Source: Pseudotabrizicola sp051200875
Lineage (GTDB): Bacteria > Pseudomonadota > Alphaproteobacteria > Rhodobacterales > Rhodobacteraceae
Assembly (NCBI RefSeq): GCF_051200875.1
Contig: NZ_CP195191.1
Location: 2,542,001-2,606,000, forward strand
Direction: 5' to 3'
DNA length: 64,000 nucleotides
Position numbers and translations under genes: made by a program. Position 1 is the first letter of the stretch; each line of letters starts with the position of its first letter. The notes beneath the pieces are model-generated. The model was not told where the DNA came from. It made no database searches and was given only the letters and a program-made list of their open reading frames with translations. Below are positions 25,250 through 34,150 of this stretch, piece after piece.

Positions 25250-26941
25250 ATGCAGATCGCAAAAGAACTGTCGTGGTCCGCCGCCAAAGCGGGACTTCCA
25301 AGTGATCAGAGCCAAATTTCGCGAAGAACAACATCTTCAGACGCATCACAGCACGGTGCAGATGGAGGAACCTTTGGCGAAGCGTTTTCGCGGCTAGAGG
25401 TAAAGGTCACAAAGTCATCAGCCGAAGCCCGAGAAGGTTCGGTAAGCGGAACAGATACCTCAAGCGAGAAAGATCGGGACCGGTCAAGTACATCGCAATC
25501 TGAGGATGCTGCAGAGCCCGTCCAAATTGATCCGTCCACGGGTGGTGCGACTTCTACCCTCCAGACTGATCTGTTGGGCCGAAATCTTGGGGATCAAGAT
25601 AGCGATACCGCATCCCTTGCCTTCAGTTCAGAAGAAACGATGCGCCCTGATGGGCCAGCAGTTCCAACTGATACGGCTAGTCAGGTCCGAGCGCCCATAG
25701 AGCACTTGGCAGAAGGATCTGTAGCGCCGGGCAACCCCGATGAACATCACGGCTGGTTTCCGATCGTGGGTAGGGGAGAGGGAGAGCGCCAACGCTCGGA
25801 CATTCAGGCCGCGTTTATTGCGAAAATAAATCCTGTATCAGCTTCGAATGCCTCCCCGGAAGCACCTACCGCCAACGCCTCTTCCAATCCGTCCGATTCA
25901 CAAACGAAAGCGCAGATTAGCAACGACGAGTTCTCTCAGGATCCTTCAGTTCCGCCAAAAGCAGCAGGTACAGTGAATGCGCGGCAACTCTTGCCTCCGC
26001 AATCTGCGCTTGTTGAGGCTAACGAACCAGAAATCCACCCCATCAAGACTTTCAGTCTGCGGTCCGGTTTGGATCAGGCGAAAGCTGCCGAAGATGCCCG
26101 ACCCACGGCAGGGCCAATTTCCACTTCGCAGGCCGCGACACCTGCCAAATCTCAGGGTTCCGGGCCCGTTTCGGCTGCTGCGCTCACGGCTTTCTTGCCG
26201 GCGCTCGTTTCAGGCGATCAAGGCACTCTAAGCTCAAATCAAAATGTTAATCAGACCGACCTGTCGACCAGGATCAGTCCAGGCGCGAACTCGCTAAAGG
26301 TCGGCGCTTCCGTCAGCGGATCGCTTCGGACGACAGATCGATTCCGAAATGACGCGAATGCAGGGACATTCCAAGACATCAAAACAATCTCTGATGCAGG
26401 CTACATTGGCCAGATCTCAGAATCGGTCGTGCTGGGCGAGGGGAGCTTGTTCTCGTCAGGCAATCAGGCCGGGCATTTGACGTCGACAACCGATAGTTTT
26501 CTCGACGTGGCAGGAAAGCATCCGCAAGCCTATGCAGCTTACAGAGACGCCGTGGTGTCGCAGACAATCGAGGCGATAGTTCGCAGTGTTTCGACAGAAC
26601 AGTCACAGACAACCGAGCTCACTCTGACGCCGGACGAATTGGGAAAGCTGAAGTTCGAAATCACCACGCAAGACGATCAGACATCAATCAGGGTGTTCGC
26701 GGAGCGCGGCGAAACACTTGAACTACTACGCCGAAATGCTGACTCGCTTCTAAACGAATTGCGTCAAATGGGCTTGTCTCAAGGGTCGCTAAGTTTCGGA
26801 AGCTGGAGTCAGCGTTCAAAATCAGAACCGCAGACGACCGGCGGGAACCAAAGTCCCGATCAACGGGATGCGGCGCCAGACAGTACGCATTTCTTATCTT
26901 GCAACACGCCGATGCAAGGGCGGCTCCACATTCGCCTTTGA
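25250..26941 (+). CDS. fliK: Flagellar hook-length control protein FliK
   Basis: Molecular ruler that sets hook length and triggers FlhB switching. About 563 residues (ATG 25250; GTG 25238 is possible). The first 430 residues are low in complexity, rich in Ser, Thr, Ala, Gln and Pro, as expected for the extended ruler part. The conserved C-terminal Flg_hook domain is at about 440-525: TTELTLTPDELGKLKFEI, then QTSIRVFAERGETLELLRR and the helix NADSLLNELRQMGLSQG. flgD follows after 11 bases. Confidence 0.9.
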   Translation: MQIAKELSWSAAKAGLPSDQSQISRRTTSSDASQHGADGGTFGEAFSRLEVKVTKSSAEAREGSVSGTDTSSEKDRDRSSTSQSEDAAEPVQIDPSTGGATSTLQTDLLGRNLGDQDSDTASLAFSSEETMRPDGPAVPTDTASQVRAPIEHLAEGSVAPGNPDEHHGWFPIVGRGEGERQRSDIQAAFIAKINPVSASNASPEAPTANASSNPSDSQTKAQISNDEFSQDPSVPPKAAGTVNARQLLPPQSALVEANEPEIHPIKTFSLRSGLDQAKAAEDARPTAGPISTSQAATPAKSQGSGPVSAAALTAFLPALVSGDQGTLSSNQNVNQTDLSTRISPGANSLKVGASVSGSLRTTDRFRNDANAGTFQDIKTISDAGYIGQISESVVLGEGSLFSSGNQAGHLTSTTDSFLDVAGKHPQAYAAYRDAVVSQTIEAIVRSVSTEQSQTTELTLTPDELGKLKFEITTQDDQTSIRVFAERGETLELLRRNADSLLNELRQMGLSQGSLSFGSWSQRSKSEPQTTGGNQSPDQRDAAPDSTHFLSCNTPMQGRLHIRL

Positions 26942-26952
26942 AAGGAAAACAG

Positions 26953-27612
26953 ATGGACATTTCTCAGACTTCCAACCCGTCCAGAACGAACCAGACTGCC
27001 GCGTCATCGGGTGGACTCACGTCGGATTTTCAGACTTTTCTCAAGATGCTGACCACACAGATGCAAAACCAGGATCCATTGAATCCCATCGAAGCGTCAG
27101 ACTACGCCGTCCAGCTTGCGACCTTCTCTAACGTGGAGCAATCGGTAAAGACCAACCAACTGTTGGAATCCATGCAACAACTATTTGGCATCATGTCGAT
27201 GTCCCAGCTAGCAGGGTGGGTTGGACAAGAAGCTCGTGCTTCAGGGAAAGTCTATGTGCATGGCGAACCGATCACATTGTCACCCAATCCGGCAGCAACA
27301 GCAGACAGGGTTGTGCTTGTGGTTCGAGACAAAGCGGGACAGATCGTTTCGCGTGAGGAGTTGCCGATTTCTGCAGAAAATTACGAGTGGCAGCCCGTTG
27401 ATGCGACCGGGGCGCCCCTTGCAAGCGGCCTCTACGATCTATCGGTCGAAAGCTACTATCGCGACACTTTGCTGATCGCAGACTCGGTTGAGCACTATGC
27501 GCGCATTCTCGAAGCTCAAGGCGGAATCGGTGGAACGAAAATTGTTCTGGAGGGCGGTGTCGAAGTCGCCGCAACAGAAATAACAGCGCTCCGCGTTCCA
27601 CCGGGATCCTAG
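26953..27612 (+). CDS. flgD: Flagellar hook cap protein FlgD
   Basis: Cap that directs hook (FlgE) assembly. ATG 26953 with GAAAGGAAAA upstream gives 219 residues. The N-terminal FlgD signature is FQTFLKMLTTQMQNQDPLNP, followed by IEASDYAVQLATFSNVEQ. The C-terminal FlgD tudor/Ig-like half has WQPVDATGAPLASGLYDLSV. The hook gene flgE, the usual next gene, is absent; instead the convergent ubiB stop lies one base away, marking the edge of the cluster. Confidence 0.94.
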   Translation: MDISQTSNPSRTNQTAASSGGLTSDFQTFLKMLTTQMQNQDPLNPIEASDYAVQLATFSNVEQSVKTNQLLESMQQLFGIMSMSQLAGWVGQEARASGKVYVHGEPITLSPNPAATADRVVLVVRDKAGQIVSREELPISAENYEWQPVDATGAPLASGLYDLSVESYYRDTLLIADSVEHYARILEAQGGIGGTKIVLEGGVEVAATEITALRVPPGS

Positions 27613-27613
27613 A

Positions 27614-29143
27614 TTAAATCTGTGTTCCCACCCAAACAGCGGCAGCTAAAGCAACGCCCAGAACCATAGCCTGACCTACCGTCCTTAGCCGCGATGGCCG
27701 AACCACTGGCGGCGGCATATCCGCTTGGCGAATAAGCGCCTGCTCTACCATGCGGGGAAGCTTTGGGCCGAAACGTGCCAAGACGCGTGCCGTTTGCGCC
27801 AGATCGCGCAACAGAGCAGCTGGGCCAACGTTCTTGGATATGTAGCTTTCCACGATTGGCTTGGCGACTTCCCAGATGTTGATATGTGGGTCCAATCCGC
27901 GAGCCACGCCCTCAACAACGACCATCGTGCGCTGCAACAGGATAAGCTCTGTCCGCGTCTCCATCCCGAAACGTTCTGTAACTTCGAAGAGATAGGCCAA
28001 GAGCCGTGCCATACTGATTCGGCTCGCATCCATCCCGAAGATAGGTTCGCCAACCGCGCGCAGCGCCCGTGCAAATTCGTCAATGTCCCGATCTGCAGGC
28101 ACATAGCCTGCTTCGAAATGCACTTCGGCGACGCGACGATAATCTTTGCGAATAAAGCCAAACAATATCTCGGCATAAACACGGCGCGTATATTCGTCTA
28201 TCCGCCCCATGATCCCGAAATCATAGGCGATAATATCACCATTCGCTGCGACCTTCAGATTGCCTTGGTGCATATCGGCGTGGAAATATCCGTCGCGCAG
28301 CGCGTGGTTCAGAAACAACTGCAGGACGCGGGCACCCAGAATCCGTCTATCATGGCCGGCAGCATCAATGGCTGCATTGTCTTTCAGCGCGATGCCTTCT
28401 GCCCAGCCAAGAGTCATCACCGTTCTGCCGGACAAATACCACACCGGTTCGGGCACCTGAAATCCTTCATCATTGGCAGTATTTGCAGCGAATTCAGAGG
28501 CGGCACTGGATTCAAGCCGGAAATCCAACTCGCCCATAACGACGCCTTCGAAATGGGCAATCACGTCCATCGGGCGCAAGCGACGCGAAGAAGGAGCAAT
28601 CAGTTCAATGGTTTGCGCGGCAAGATAAAAGGCATCAATGTCCCGCCGAAACGCACGTTCGATCCCTGGACGCAGTACTTTGACGGCGACCTCGGCACCC
28701 GTGTCAGCCAAACGCGCGCGGTGGACTTGCGCGATTGAAGCCGCAGCAACGGCGTCAGAGAATTCGCTGAAAATCTCATTCACGGGAACTTCCAACTCTT
28801 CCGCAACCATTCGTTTTGCGATGTCTGTTGGAAAAGGCGGGAGTTTGTCTTGCAGGTATTTCAGTTGCTCGGCGAGTTCATCGCCGACGATATCTGGTCG
28901 GGTCGAAAGGATTTGGCCAAACTTGATATAGGCCGGACCAAGGGCTGTCAGAGCCCGGGTCGCGGGGGGCAGATCCGGGTCGCCTTTAAGGCCTAAGGGT
29001 TTGAAAGGCCACCCTAAAATCCGAGCAAGAACGCGGATTCTCGGGGGGGCGCGGAACGCCTCCAGCACCACACCGATGGCACCGGTGCGTTCCAGTGTCG
29101 CGAGCGTGCGGACAAGCCGCCAGATGTTGTGAGGCCCGCGCAA
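27614..29143 (-). CDS. ubiB: Ubiquinone biosynthesis kinase-like protein UbiB
   Basis: Atypical ADCK-family protein needed for ubiquinone synthesis; it probably acts as an ATPase that helps extract intermediates from the membrane rather than as a hydroxylase. The 509 residues start at TTG 29143, the usual MRGPHNIWRL beginning. Typical blocks: the KxGQ motif FGQILSTRPDIVGDELAEQL, AAASIAQVHRA (Ala-rich P-loop), VAVKVLRPG, GYFHADMHQGNL with catalytic-loop residues and IAYDFGIMGRI. The C-terminus ends with a membrane segment (MVLGVALAAAVWVG). It lies one base after ubiE. Confidence 0.96.
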   Translation of the reverse strand: MRGPHNIWRLVRTLATLERTGAIGVVLEAFRAPPRIRVLARILGWPFKPLGLKGDPDLPPATRALTALGPAYIKFGQILSTRPDIVGDELAEQLKYLQDKLPPFPTDIAKRMVAEELEVPVNEIFSEFSDAVAAASIAQVHRARLADTGAEVAVKVLRPGIERAFRRDIDAFYLAAQTIELIAPSSRRLRPMDVIAHFEGVVMGELDFRLESSAASEFAANTANDEGFQVPEPVWYLSGRTVMTLGWAEGIALKDNAAIDAAGHDRRILGARVLQLFLNHALRDGYFHADMHQGNLKVAANGDIIAYDFGIMGRIDEYTRRVYAEILFGFIRKDYRRVAEVHFEAGYVPADRDIDEFARALRAVGEPIFGMDASRISMARLLAYLFEVTERFGMETRTELILLQRTMVVVEGVARGLDPHINIWEVAKPIVESYISKNVGPAALLRDLAQTARVLARFGPKLPRMVEQALIRQADMPPPVVRPSRLRTVGQAMVLGVALAAAVWVGTQI

Positions 29144-29144
29144 A

Positions 29145-29897
29145 TCAGATCTTCCAGCCAGAGTGAAGGGCCGCTATGCCCATGGAAAGATTACGATATT
29201 TGACCTGATCAAAGCCCGCGCTGCGGATCATGGTGGCGAAAGTATCCTGATCGGGAAACTTGCGGATGCTTTCTACCAGATATTGATAGCTGTCCCGATC
29301 CCCGGCAACAATTTGACCCATCACTGGGATCACGTTGAAGGAATAAAGATCATAGGCTTTCTGCATCAGATCATTCGGAATCTGGCTGAATTCCAAAACC
29401 ATCAGACGGCCGCCCGGGCGCAAAACGCGATAAGCCTCGCGCAGTGCATCGGGAATGCGGGTCACGTTCCGAATACCAAAGCTGATCGTGTAGACATCGA
29501 AACTATTGGATTCAAAAGGTAATTGCATGGCGTCGCCAACAACCCAGTCCAGGCTTTCCGCCAGATTGTCGGCCTCGGCCCGCTGACGCCCGGCCACCAG
29601 CATCGACTCTGTCATATCGCAGACAACGGCCGAGCCCTGCTTGGCGCGGCCCAGAAAGCGGAAGGCGACATCGCCAGTGCCGCCTGCTACATCTAGTAGG
29701 CGTTGTCCCGGTCTTGGGGCCAGCCAATCCATCATCGCGTCTTTCCAGACCCGGTGGATTCCCATCGACATCAAGTCGTTCATGATGTCGTACTTGCTGG
29801 CCACGCGGGTAAAGACGCCATGCACCATTCCGGCTTTTTCCCCTTCGGGAACAGTCTGATAGCCGAAATGGGTGGTGCTTTGGGTGTCGTCGTTCAT
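29145..29897 (-). CDS. ubiE: Ubiquinone/menaquinone C-methyltransferase UbiE
   Basis: SAM-dependent C-methyltransferase of ubiquinone synthesis. The 250 residues show VFTRVASKYDIMNDLMSMGI, the SAM motif LLDVAGGTGDVAFRF, and the UbiE signatures YTISFGIRNVTRIPDALREA and RPGGRLMVLEFSQIP. It forms an operon with ubiB and faces away from mutM. ubiG (56716) is a third ubiquinone gene in this window. Confidence 0.97.
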   Translation of the reverse strand: MNDDTQSTTHFGYQTVPEGEKAGMVHGVFTRVASKYDIMNDLMSMGIHRVWKDAMMDWLAPRPGQRLLDVAGGTGDVAFRFLGRAKQGSAVVCDMTESMLVAGRQRAEADNLAESLDWVVGDAMQLPFESNSFDVYTISFGIRNVTRIPDALREAYRVLRPGGRLMVLEFSQIPNDLMQKAYDLYSFNVIPVMGQIVAGDRDSYQYLVESIRKFPDQDTFATMIRSAGFDQVKYRNLSMGIAALHSGWKI

Positions 29898-30036
29898 GGG
29901 CCTTGCCCTTTTGTCATTCCGCCCCTTCTTATAGGGCGCAATCGCGGCGCTGCAATGCGTCGCCCTGTCCGAAACAGCATGTCACCCTCTGTACACCCCC
30001 TGTACAGACAGTGATCCGCCCTTTCAGGAGCCCGAA

Positions 30037-30888
30037 ATGCCAGAATTGCCCGAGGTAGAAACCGTGCGCCGCGGCTTGGAACCGGTGATGACGGGCCGCA
30101 TCATCGAGCGGGCCGAGGTCAACCGCGACGGTCTTCGCTGGCCCTTTCCGGCAGGCATGGCCGACCGGCTGACGGGGGCGCGGGTTCTGGGACTGCGGCG
30201 GCGGTCGAAATATATCCTTGCCGATCTGTCGACCGGAGAAACGGCGCTGATCCATCTGGGCATGTCAGGGCGGATGCTGATTTCGGGTGTGATGCTGGGC
30301 GAGTTTCATCAGGACCACCCCGCCCCGCAAAAGCACGATCATGTGGTGCTGCATATGGAGGGGGGGGCGCGGGTCACGTTCAATGACGCGCGCCGATTTG
30401 GGGCGATGGATCTGTTGCCCACGGAAACCGCCGAGGCACACCCCTTGCTGGCCGCCTTGGGACCAGAGCCTTTGGGCAATGCCTTTGACGAATCTTATCT
30501 GGTGGCAAAGCTGAAGGGGAAGGCCAGCCCGATCAAATCGGCCTTGCTGGACCAGCATTTGGTGGCCGGTCTGGGCAACATCTATGTTTGCGAAGTGCTG
30601 TTTCGTGCAGGAATTTCGCCCAAGAAGCAGGCAGGCAAGATCAGTGCTGCACGCGTCGCATCCTTGGTGCCGATTGTTCGTGAGGTGCTAAACGAGGCCA
30701 TCGAAGCCGGGGGAAGCAGCCTGCGGGACTATCGCCAGGCAGATGGTGAATTGGGCTATTTCCAGCATGTTTTCAGGGTTTATGACCGCGAAGGTCAGCC
30801 CTGCCAGACCGAGGGATGTGGGGCCAAGATCGCGCGTGTCGTGCAATCTGGGCGGTCATCGTTCTATTGCCCGCACTGCCAGCGATAA
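30037..30888 (+). CDS. mutM: Formamidopyrimidine/8-oxoguanine DNA glycosylase
   Basis: Excises 8-oxoG opposite C and nicks the abasic site. The 283-residue protein starts MPELPEVETVRRGLEPV, with the catalytic Pro2 and Glu3. It contains LIHLGMSGRM and the H2TH segment with QHLVAGLGNIYVCEVLFRAG, and it ends in a zinc finger made of four cysteines (CQTEGCGAKIARV, then YCPHCQR). AGGAG 7 bases upstream supports the start. A 139-base gap separates it from ubiE. Confidence 0.97.
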   Translation: MPELPEVETVRRGLEPVMTGRIIERAEVNRDGLRWPFPAGMADRLTGARVLGLRRRSKYILADLSTGETALIHLGMSGRMLISGVMLGEFHQDHPAPQKHDHVVLHMEGGARVTFNDARRFGAMDLLPTETAEAHPLLAALGPEPLGNAFDESYLVAKLKGKASPIKSALLDQHLVAGLGNIYVCEVLFRAGISPKKQAGKISAARVASLVPIVREVLNEAIEAGGSSLRDYRQADGELGYFQHVFRVYDREGQPCQTEGCGAKIARVVQSGRSSFYCPHCQR

Positions 30889-30961
30889 TTCAGGGCGACT
30901 TGTCATCCGCGCATTTGATGGTAGGAGTCACGGCCACGTGATCCGCAAGGGGAAGCTGCTC

Positions 30962-31738
30962 ATGGCCTATGAAACGCTGATCGTCGAGGTTGAGGACTAT
31001 GTTACCCTCATCCGGCTGAACCGGCCTGACGCAATGAATGCGCTGAATGCCAAGCTGATGACCGAGCTGGCAGCGGCCATGACTGCGGCGGATGCAGACC
31101 CAAACACGCGCTGCATCGTCCTTGCAGGTTCGGACAAGGCCTTTGCCGCCGGTGCCGACATCAAAGAGATGGCGGACAAGACCTATACCGAGGTTCTGTT
31201 CGACAATCTGTTCACGGCCGAGGCCGAAGCGATTGCCAAGGTCCGCAAGCCGACGATTGCCGCCGTGGCGGGATACTGTCTGGGTGGCGGGTGCGAATTG
31301 GCGATGATGTGCGATTTCATCCTTGCTGCCGATACGGCCAAGTTCGGCCAGCCCGAGATCAATCTGGGCGTGGTTGCGGGGCTGGGCGGAACACAGCGCC
31401 TGACGCGTCTGGTGGGCAAATCAAAGTCGATGGACATGCATTTGACGGGCCGCTTCATGGATGCGGTCGAGGCCGAACGTTGCGGTTTGGTCAGCCGGAT
31501 TTTCCCGGCAAAAGATTTGATGACGGAAGCGCATAAAGTGGCGCAGAAGATCGTCGAGAAGTCGATGGTGACGGCAATGGTCGTCAAGGAATGCGTGAAC
31601 CGATCGCAAGAAGTCGGGCTTTCGGAAGGTCTTCTTTACGAACGCCGCGCCTTCTATGCCCTGTTCGCGACCGAAGATCAGAAGGAAGGCATGGCGGCTT
31701 TCCTTGAAAAGCGCCAACCGCAGTTCCGCGACAAATAA
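30962..31738 (+). CDS. Enoyl-CoA hydratase
   Basis: Crotonase-fold enzyme hydrating 2-enoyl-CoA in beta-oxidation or a related path. ATG 30962 with GGGGAAG upstream gives 258 residues. Oxyanion-hole blocks AFAAGADIKEMADK and VAGYCLGGGCELAMMCD are present. Both glutamates of the active site appear in place (GQPEINLGVVAGLGGTQRL and the preceding GCELAM block), so hydratase activity is likely. Close in pattern to FadB1x/PaaF-type enzymes. It sits between mutM and rpsT. Confidence 0.93.
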   Translation: MAYETLIVEVEDYVTLIRLNRPDAMNALNAKLMTELAAAMTAADADPNTRCIVLAGSDKAFAAGADIKEMADKTYTEVLFDNLFTAEAEAIAKVRKPTIAAVAGYCLGGGCELAMMCDFILAADTAKFGQPEINLGVVAGLGGTQRLTRLVGKSKSMDMHLTGRFMDAVEAERCGLVSRIFPAKDLMTEAHKVAQKIVEKSMVTAMVVKECVNRSQEVGLSEGLLYERRAFYALFATEDQKEGMAAFLEKRQPQFRDK

Positions 31739-31805
31739 CGTCTTTCCATTCTTGCCAGTTTGCCCTATAGCCCCGCCCTACATGCGCGTGGGCCCGCTTT
31801 GGCAA

Positions 31806-31879
31806 GAATCGAATCCGTTCCGAGGAACGGTGCCTTCGGTCTTTACGTGCGACAGTGAAACACGAAGACCGAAAGAATC
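31806..31879. promoter_or_regulatory. Three GANTC (CcrM) sites upstream of rpsT
   Basis: GAATC at 31806-31810, 31811-31815 (tandem) and 31875-31879 in the 150-base gap before rpsT. GANTC is the CcrM methylation site of Alphaproteobacteria. Confidence 0.6.
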
Positions 31880-31888
31880 GAGACGCCC

Positions 31889-32161
31889 ATGGCTAATACC
31901 GAACAGTCCAAAAAACGCGCCCGCCAGTCGGAAGCGAAGTATGCCGTTAACAAGGCCCGTCGTTCGCGCATCCGCACCTATGTTCGCAAGGTTGAAGAAG
32001 CCATTGCTTCGGGCGACGCTGCTGCTGCTGCCGAAGCTCTGAAAAACGCTCAGCCTGAACTGGCCCGTGGCGTCACCAAGGGCGTGATGCACAAGAACAC
32101 CGCCTCGCGCAAAGTGTCGCGTCTGGCCTCGCGCGTGAAGGCTTTGGCCGTCAAGGCCTGA
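31889..32161 (+). CDS. rpsT: 30S ribosomal protein S20
   Basis: Small-subunit protein binding 16S rRNA. The 90 residues are highly basic and match the family: SKKRARQSEAKYAVNKARRS, SRIRTYVRKVEEAI, and the C-terminal block GVMHKNTASRKVSRLASRV. The rpsT-dnaA neighbourhood recurs in Alphaproteobacteria. A strong terminator lies 36 bases downstream. Confidence 0.98.
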   Translation: MANTEQSKKRARQSEAKYAVNKARRSRIRTYVRKVEEAIASGDAAAAAEALKNAQPELARGVTKGVMHKNTASRKVSRLASRVKALAVKA

Positions 32162-32196
32162 GTCGGACGGCACGACCATTTTCTGAATTTCTGTCA

Positions 32197-32227
32197 AGGG
32201 CGCCCCGAAGTTTGGGGCGCCCTTTTC
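32197..32227 (+). terminator. Rho-independent terminator of rpsT
   Basis: 10-bp stem (32197-32206 with 32214-32223, AGGGCGCCCC/GGGGCGCCCT), 7-base loop, then TTTTCC. Confidence 0.9.
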
Positions 32228-32251
32228 CATGCCTGATGGCAATTTCATAGA

Positions 32252-32509
32252 GAATCCGCGGGGTGCGTTGCGGATTTGCCAGAGGGTCTCGGATTCGGTC
32301 ACGCCATTCGTATGTCAACCAAAGAGTTCGATTGCAGAGCCGATCACGGGCTTGTTAGCGTAGGGGTGCGATTCACATCGTCTTGGGGGACATGACGTGG
32401 TGTGAAGCGAAAATCGAGCCCGGTTGCTGCCAGTTTCCGAATCGGTTTTCTGTTTCATGCCAAGGGGTTATGCAGTCTGCGCGGAAAATCCCGCACAGTG
32501 TGTAGATTC
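32252..32509. promoter_or_regulatory. dnaA upstream region with five GANTC sites
   Basis: The gap from the rpsT terminator to the dnaA start is about 460 bases without a convincing gene. It holds GANTC sites at 32252, 32292, 32370, 32439 and 32505, far denser than chance (about one per 290 bases expected at this GC). A single weak DnaA-box-like 9-mer is at 32573-32581 (TGTGGATTT, 7 of 9). In Caulobacter dnaA transcription depends on CcrM methylation; the same is plausible here. Confidence 0.55.
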
Positions 32510-32688
32510 GCCGGGCCTTGGCCGGGTGGAAGCTCTTAGCGCTTGTCCCGCCGTCACGCATTGTAAAGCACATGTGGATTTTTTCCGCAGTGTTTGCAGT
32601 GCGTTTTGGCTGTGAGTGATGCGGGAGGTTGGCCCGGCGAGGCGCCGTGTGCCGGATGATGACAAGAAACGTGAAACAGGTCGAGAGA

Positions 32689-34071
32689 ATGCCGAACGAA
32701 GCGTGGGGGAAGGTCCGGGAAGAACTGATCAAGCGGGTCGGTTCGAACAACTATAAGACATGGATCGAACCGCTGCGTTTGTCTGATCTGAAGAACGGTG
32801 TCGCCCGTTTCGAAGTGCCGACGACGTTCTTTGGCGACTGGGTATCCCGAAATTTCTCGGACCATATTCGTGGTCAATTGGCCAAGGCTGGAAATCCTGT
32901 GGACCGTATCGAGTTTTCGGTTGCGCAAGCGGCGCGCCCTGCGGTGAAGCGGGCGGAAACCATAGGGCAGTCACCGGCTGCTCCGGTTGCGGCAAGGCGG
33001 TTGCCGCTGCGGAATGGCAGCGCGGACGAGGTGGCGGGTGCACAGCTGGAATCGCGCTTTACGTTTGATTCGTTCGTCGTGGGCAAGCCCAACGAATTGG
33101 CCCATGCGGCGGCACGTCGGGTGGCCGAAGGTGGCCCTGTTACCTTTAACCCGCTGTTCCTTTATGGCGGCGTTGGTCTGGGTAAGACGCACCTGATGCA
33201 TGCGATCGCGCATGAATTGCAGCAAAAGCGCCCGGATCTGCGCGTGCTGTACCTGTCAGCCGAGCAGTTCATGTACCGCTTTGTGCAGGCGCTGCGCGAC
33301 AAGCAGATCATGGATTTCAAGGAGCTGTTCCGGTCGGTTGACGTGCTGATGGTCGATGATGTGCAGTTCATTGCCGGCAAGGACAGCACTCAGGAAGAGT
33401 TCTTCCACACCTTCAACGCGCTGGTGGACCAGAACAAGCAGATCGTGATTTCGGCTGACCGTGCGCCAGGCGAGATCAAGGATCTGGAAGAGCGGATCAA
33501 GAGCCGCCTGCAATGCGGGCTGGTCGTTGACCTGCACCCCACCGATTACGAGCTGCGTCTGGGTATCCTTCAGTCCAAGGTCGAGCATTACCGCAACCAG
33601 TATCGCGGCCTGACCCTGTCGCCGGGCGTGCTGGAATTCCTTGCGCACCGGATCACCACCAACGTTCGCGTGCTGGAAGGTGCGTTGATGCGTCTTTACG
33701 CCTTTGCCTCGCTGGTTGGTCGCGAGATTGATCTGGATCTGGTGCAGGAATGTTTGTCCGACATTCTGCGGACCTCGGAAAAGCGCCTGTCGATCGAAGA
33801 GATTCAGCGTAAGGTGGCCGAGCATTACAATGTGCGCCTGTCCGATATGATCGGGCCAAAGCGCCTGCGCACCATTGCACGTCCGCGCCAAGTGGCGATG
33901 TATCTGTGCAAGCAATTGACCAGCCGGTCGTTGCCGGAAATCGGCCGTCGTTTTGGAGGCCGTGATCACACGACAATCATGCATGGCATTCGCAAGATCG
34001 ACGAACTGATGGCGGCAGACAGCCAGATGGCTGACGATATTCAGCTGCTGAAGCGTTTGCTGCAAAGCTGA
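32689..34071 (+). CDS. dnaA: Chromosomal replication initiator DnaA
   Basis: AAA+ initiator that opens the origin. I start at ATG 32689 (MPNEAWGKVREELIKRVG), giving 460 residues; ATG codons at 32656 and 32659 are alternatives. Domain I (about 1-85) contains NNYKTWIEPLRL; a short variable linker follows. Walker A is LYGGVGLGKTHLMHA, Walker B LMVDDVQFIAGKD. The C-terminal DnaA-box-binding domain has RPRQVAMYLCKQLTSRSLPE and the signature GGRDHTTIMHGIRKI. dnaN, recF and gyrB follow within 8 kb. Confidence 0.97.
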   Translation: MPNEAWGKVREELIKRVGSNNYKTWIEPLRLSDLKNGVARFEVPTTFFGDWVSRNFSDHIRGQLAKAGNPVDRIEFSVAQAARPAVKRAETIGQSPAAPVAARRLPLRNGSADEVAGAQLESRFTFDSFVVGKPNELAHAAARRVAEGGPVTFNPLFLYGGVGLGKTHLMHAIAHELQQKRPDLRVLYLSAEQFMYRFVQALRDKQIMDFKELFRSVDVLMVDDVQFIAGKDSTQEEFFHTFNALVDQNKQIVISADRAPGEIKDLEERIKSRLQCGLVVDLHPTDYELRLGILQSKVEHYRNQYRGLTLSPGVLEFLAHRITTNVRVLEGALMRLYAFASLVGREIDLDLVQECLSDILRTSEKRLSIEEIQRKVAEHYNVRLSDMIGPKRLRTIARPRQVAMYLCKQLTSRSLPEIGRRFGGRDHTTIMHGIRKIDELMAADSQMADDIQLLKRLLQS

Positions 34072-34150
34072 TCGTCAGATCAGGGAACCCATCCTGCCCT
34101 TTTTGCATTGACACCCCGTAGGCCGAATTGCGGGCCTTTGGGGATGTGTG

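Noticed and set aside
32573..32581. TGTGGATTT as DnaA box and origin
   Set aside because: Only 7 of 9 positions match, it is single and the region is not AT-rich; not enough to call an origin.
34108..34150. TTGACA at 34108 as promoter of the lipid kinase
   Set aside because: No acceptable -10 box lies 16-18 bases downstream.
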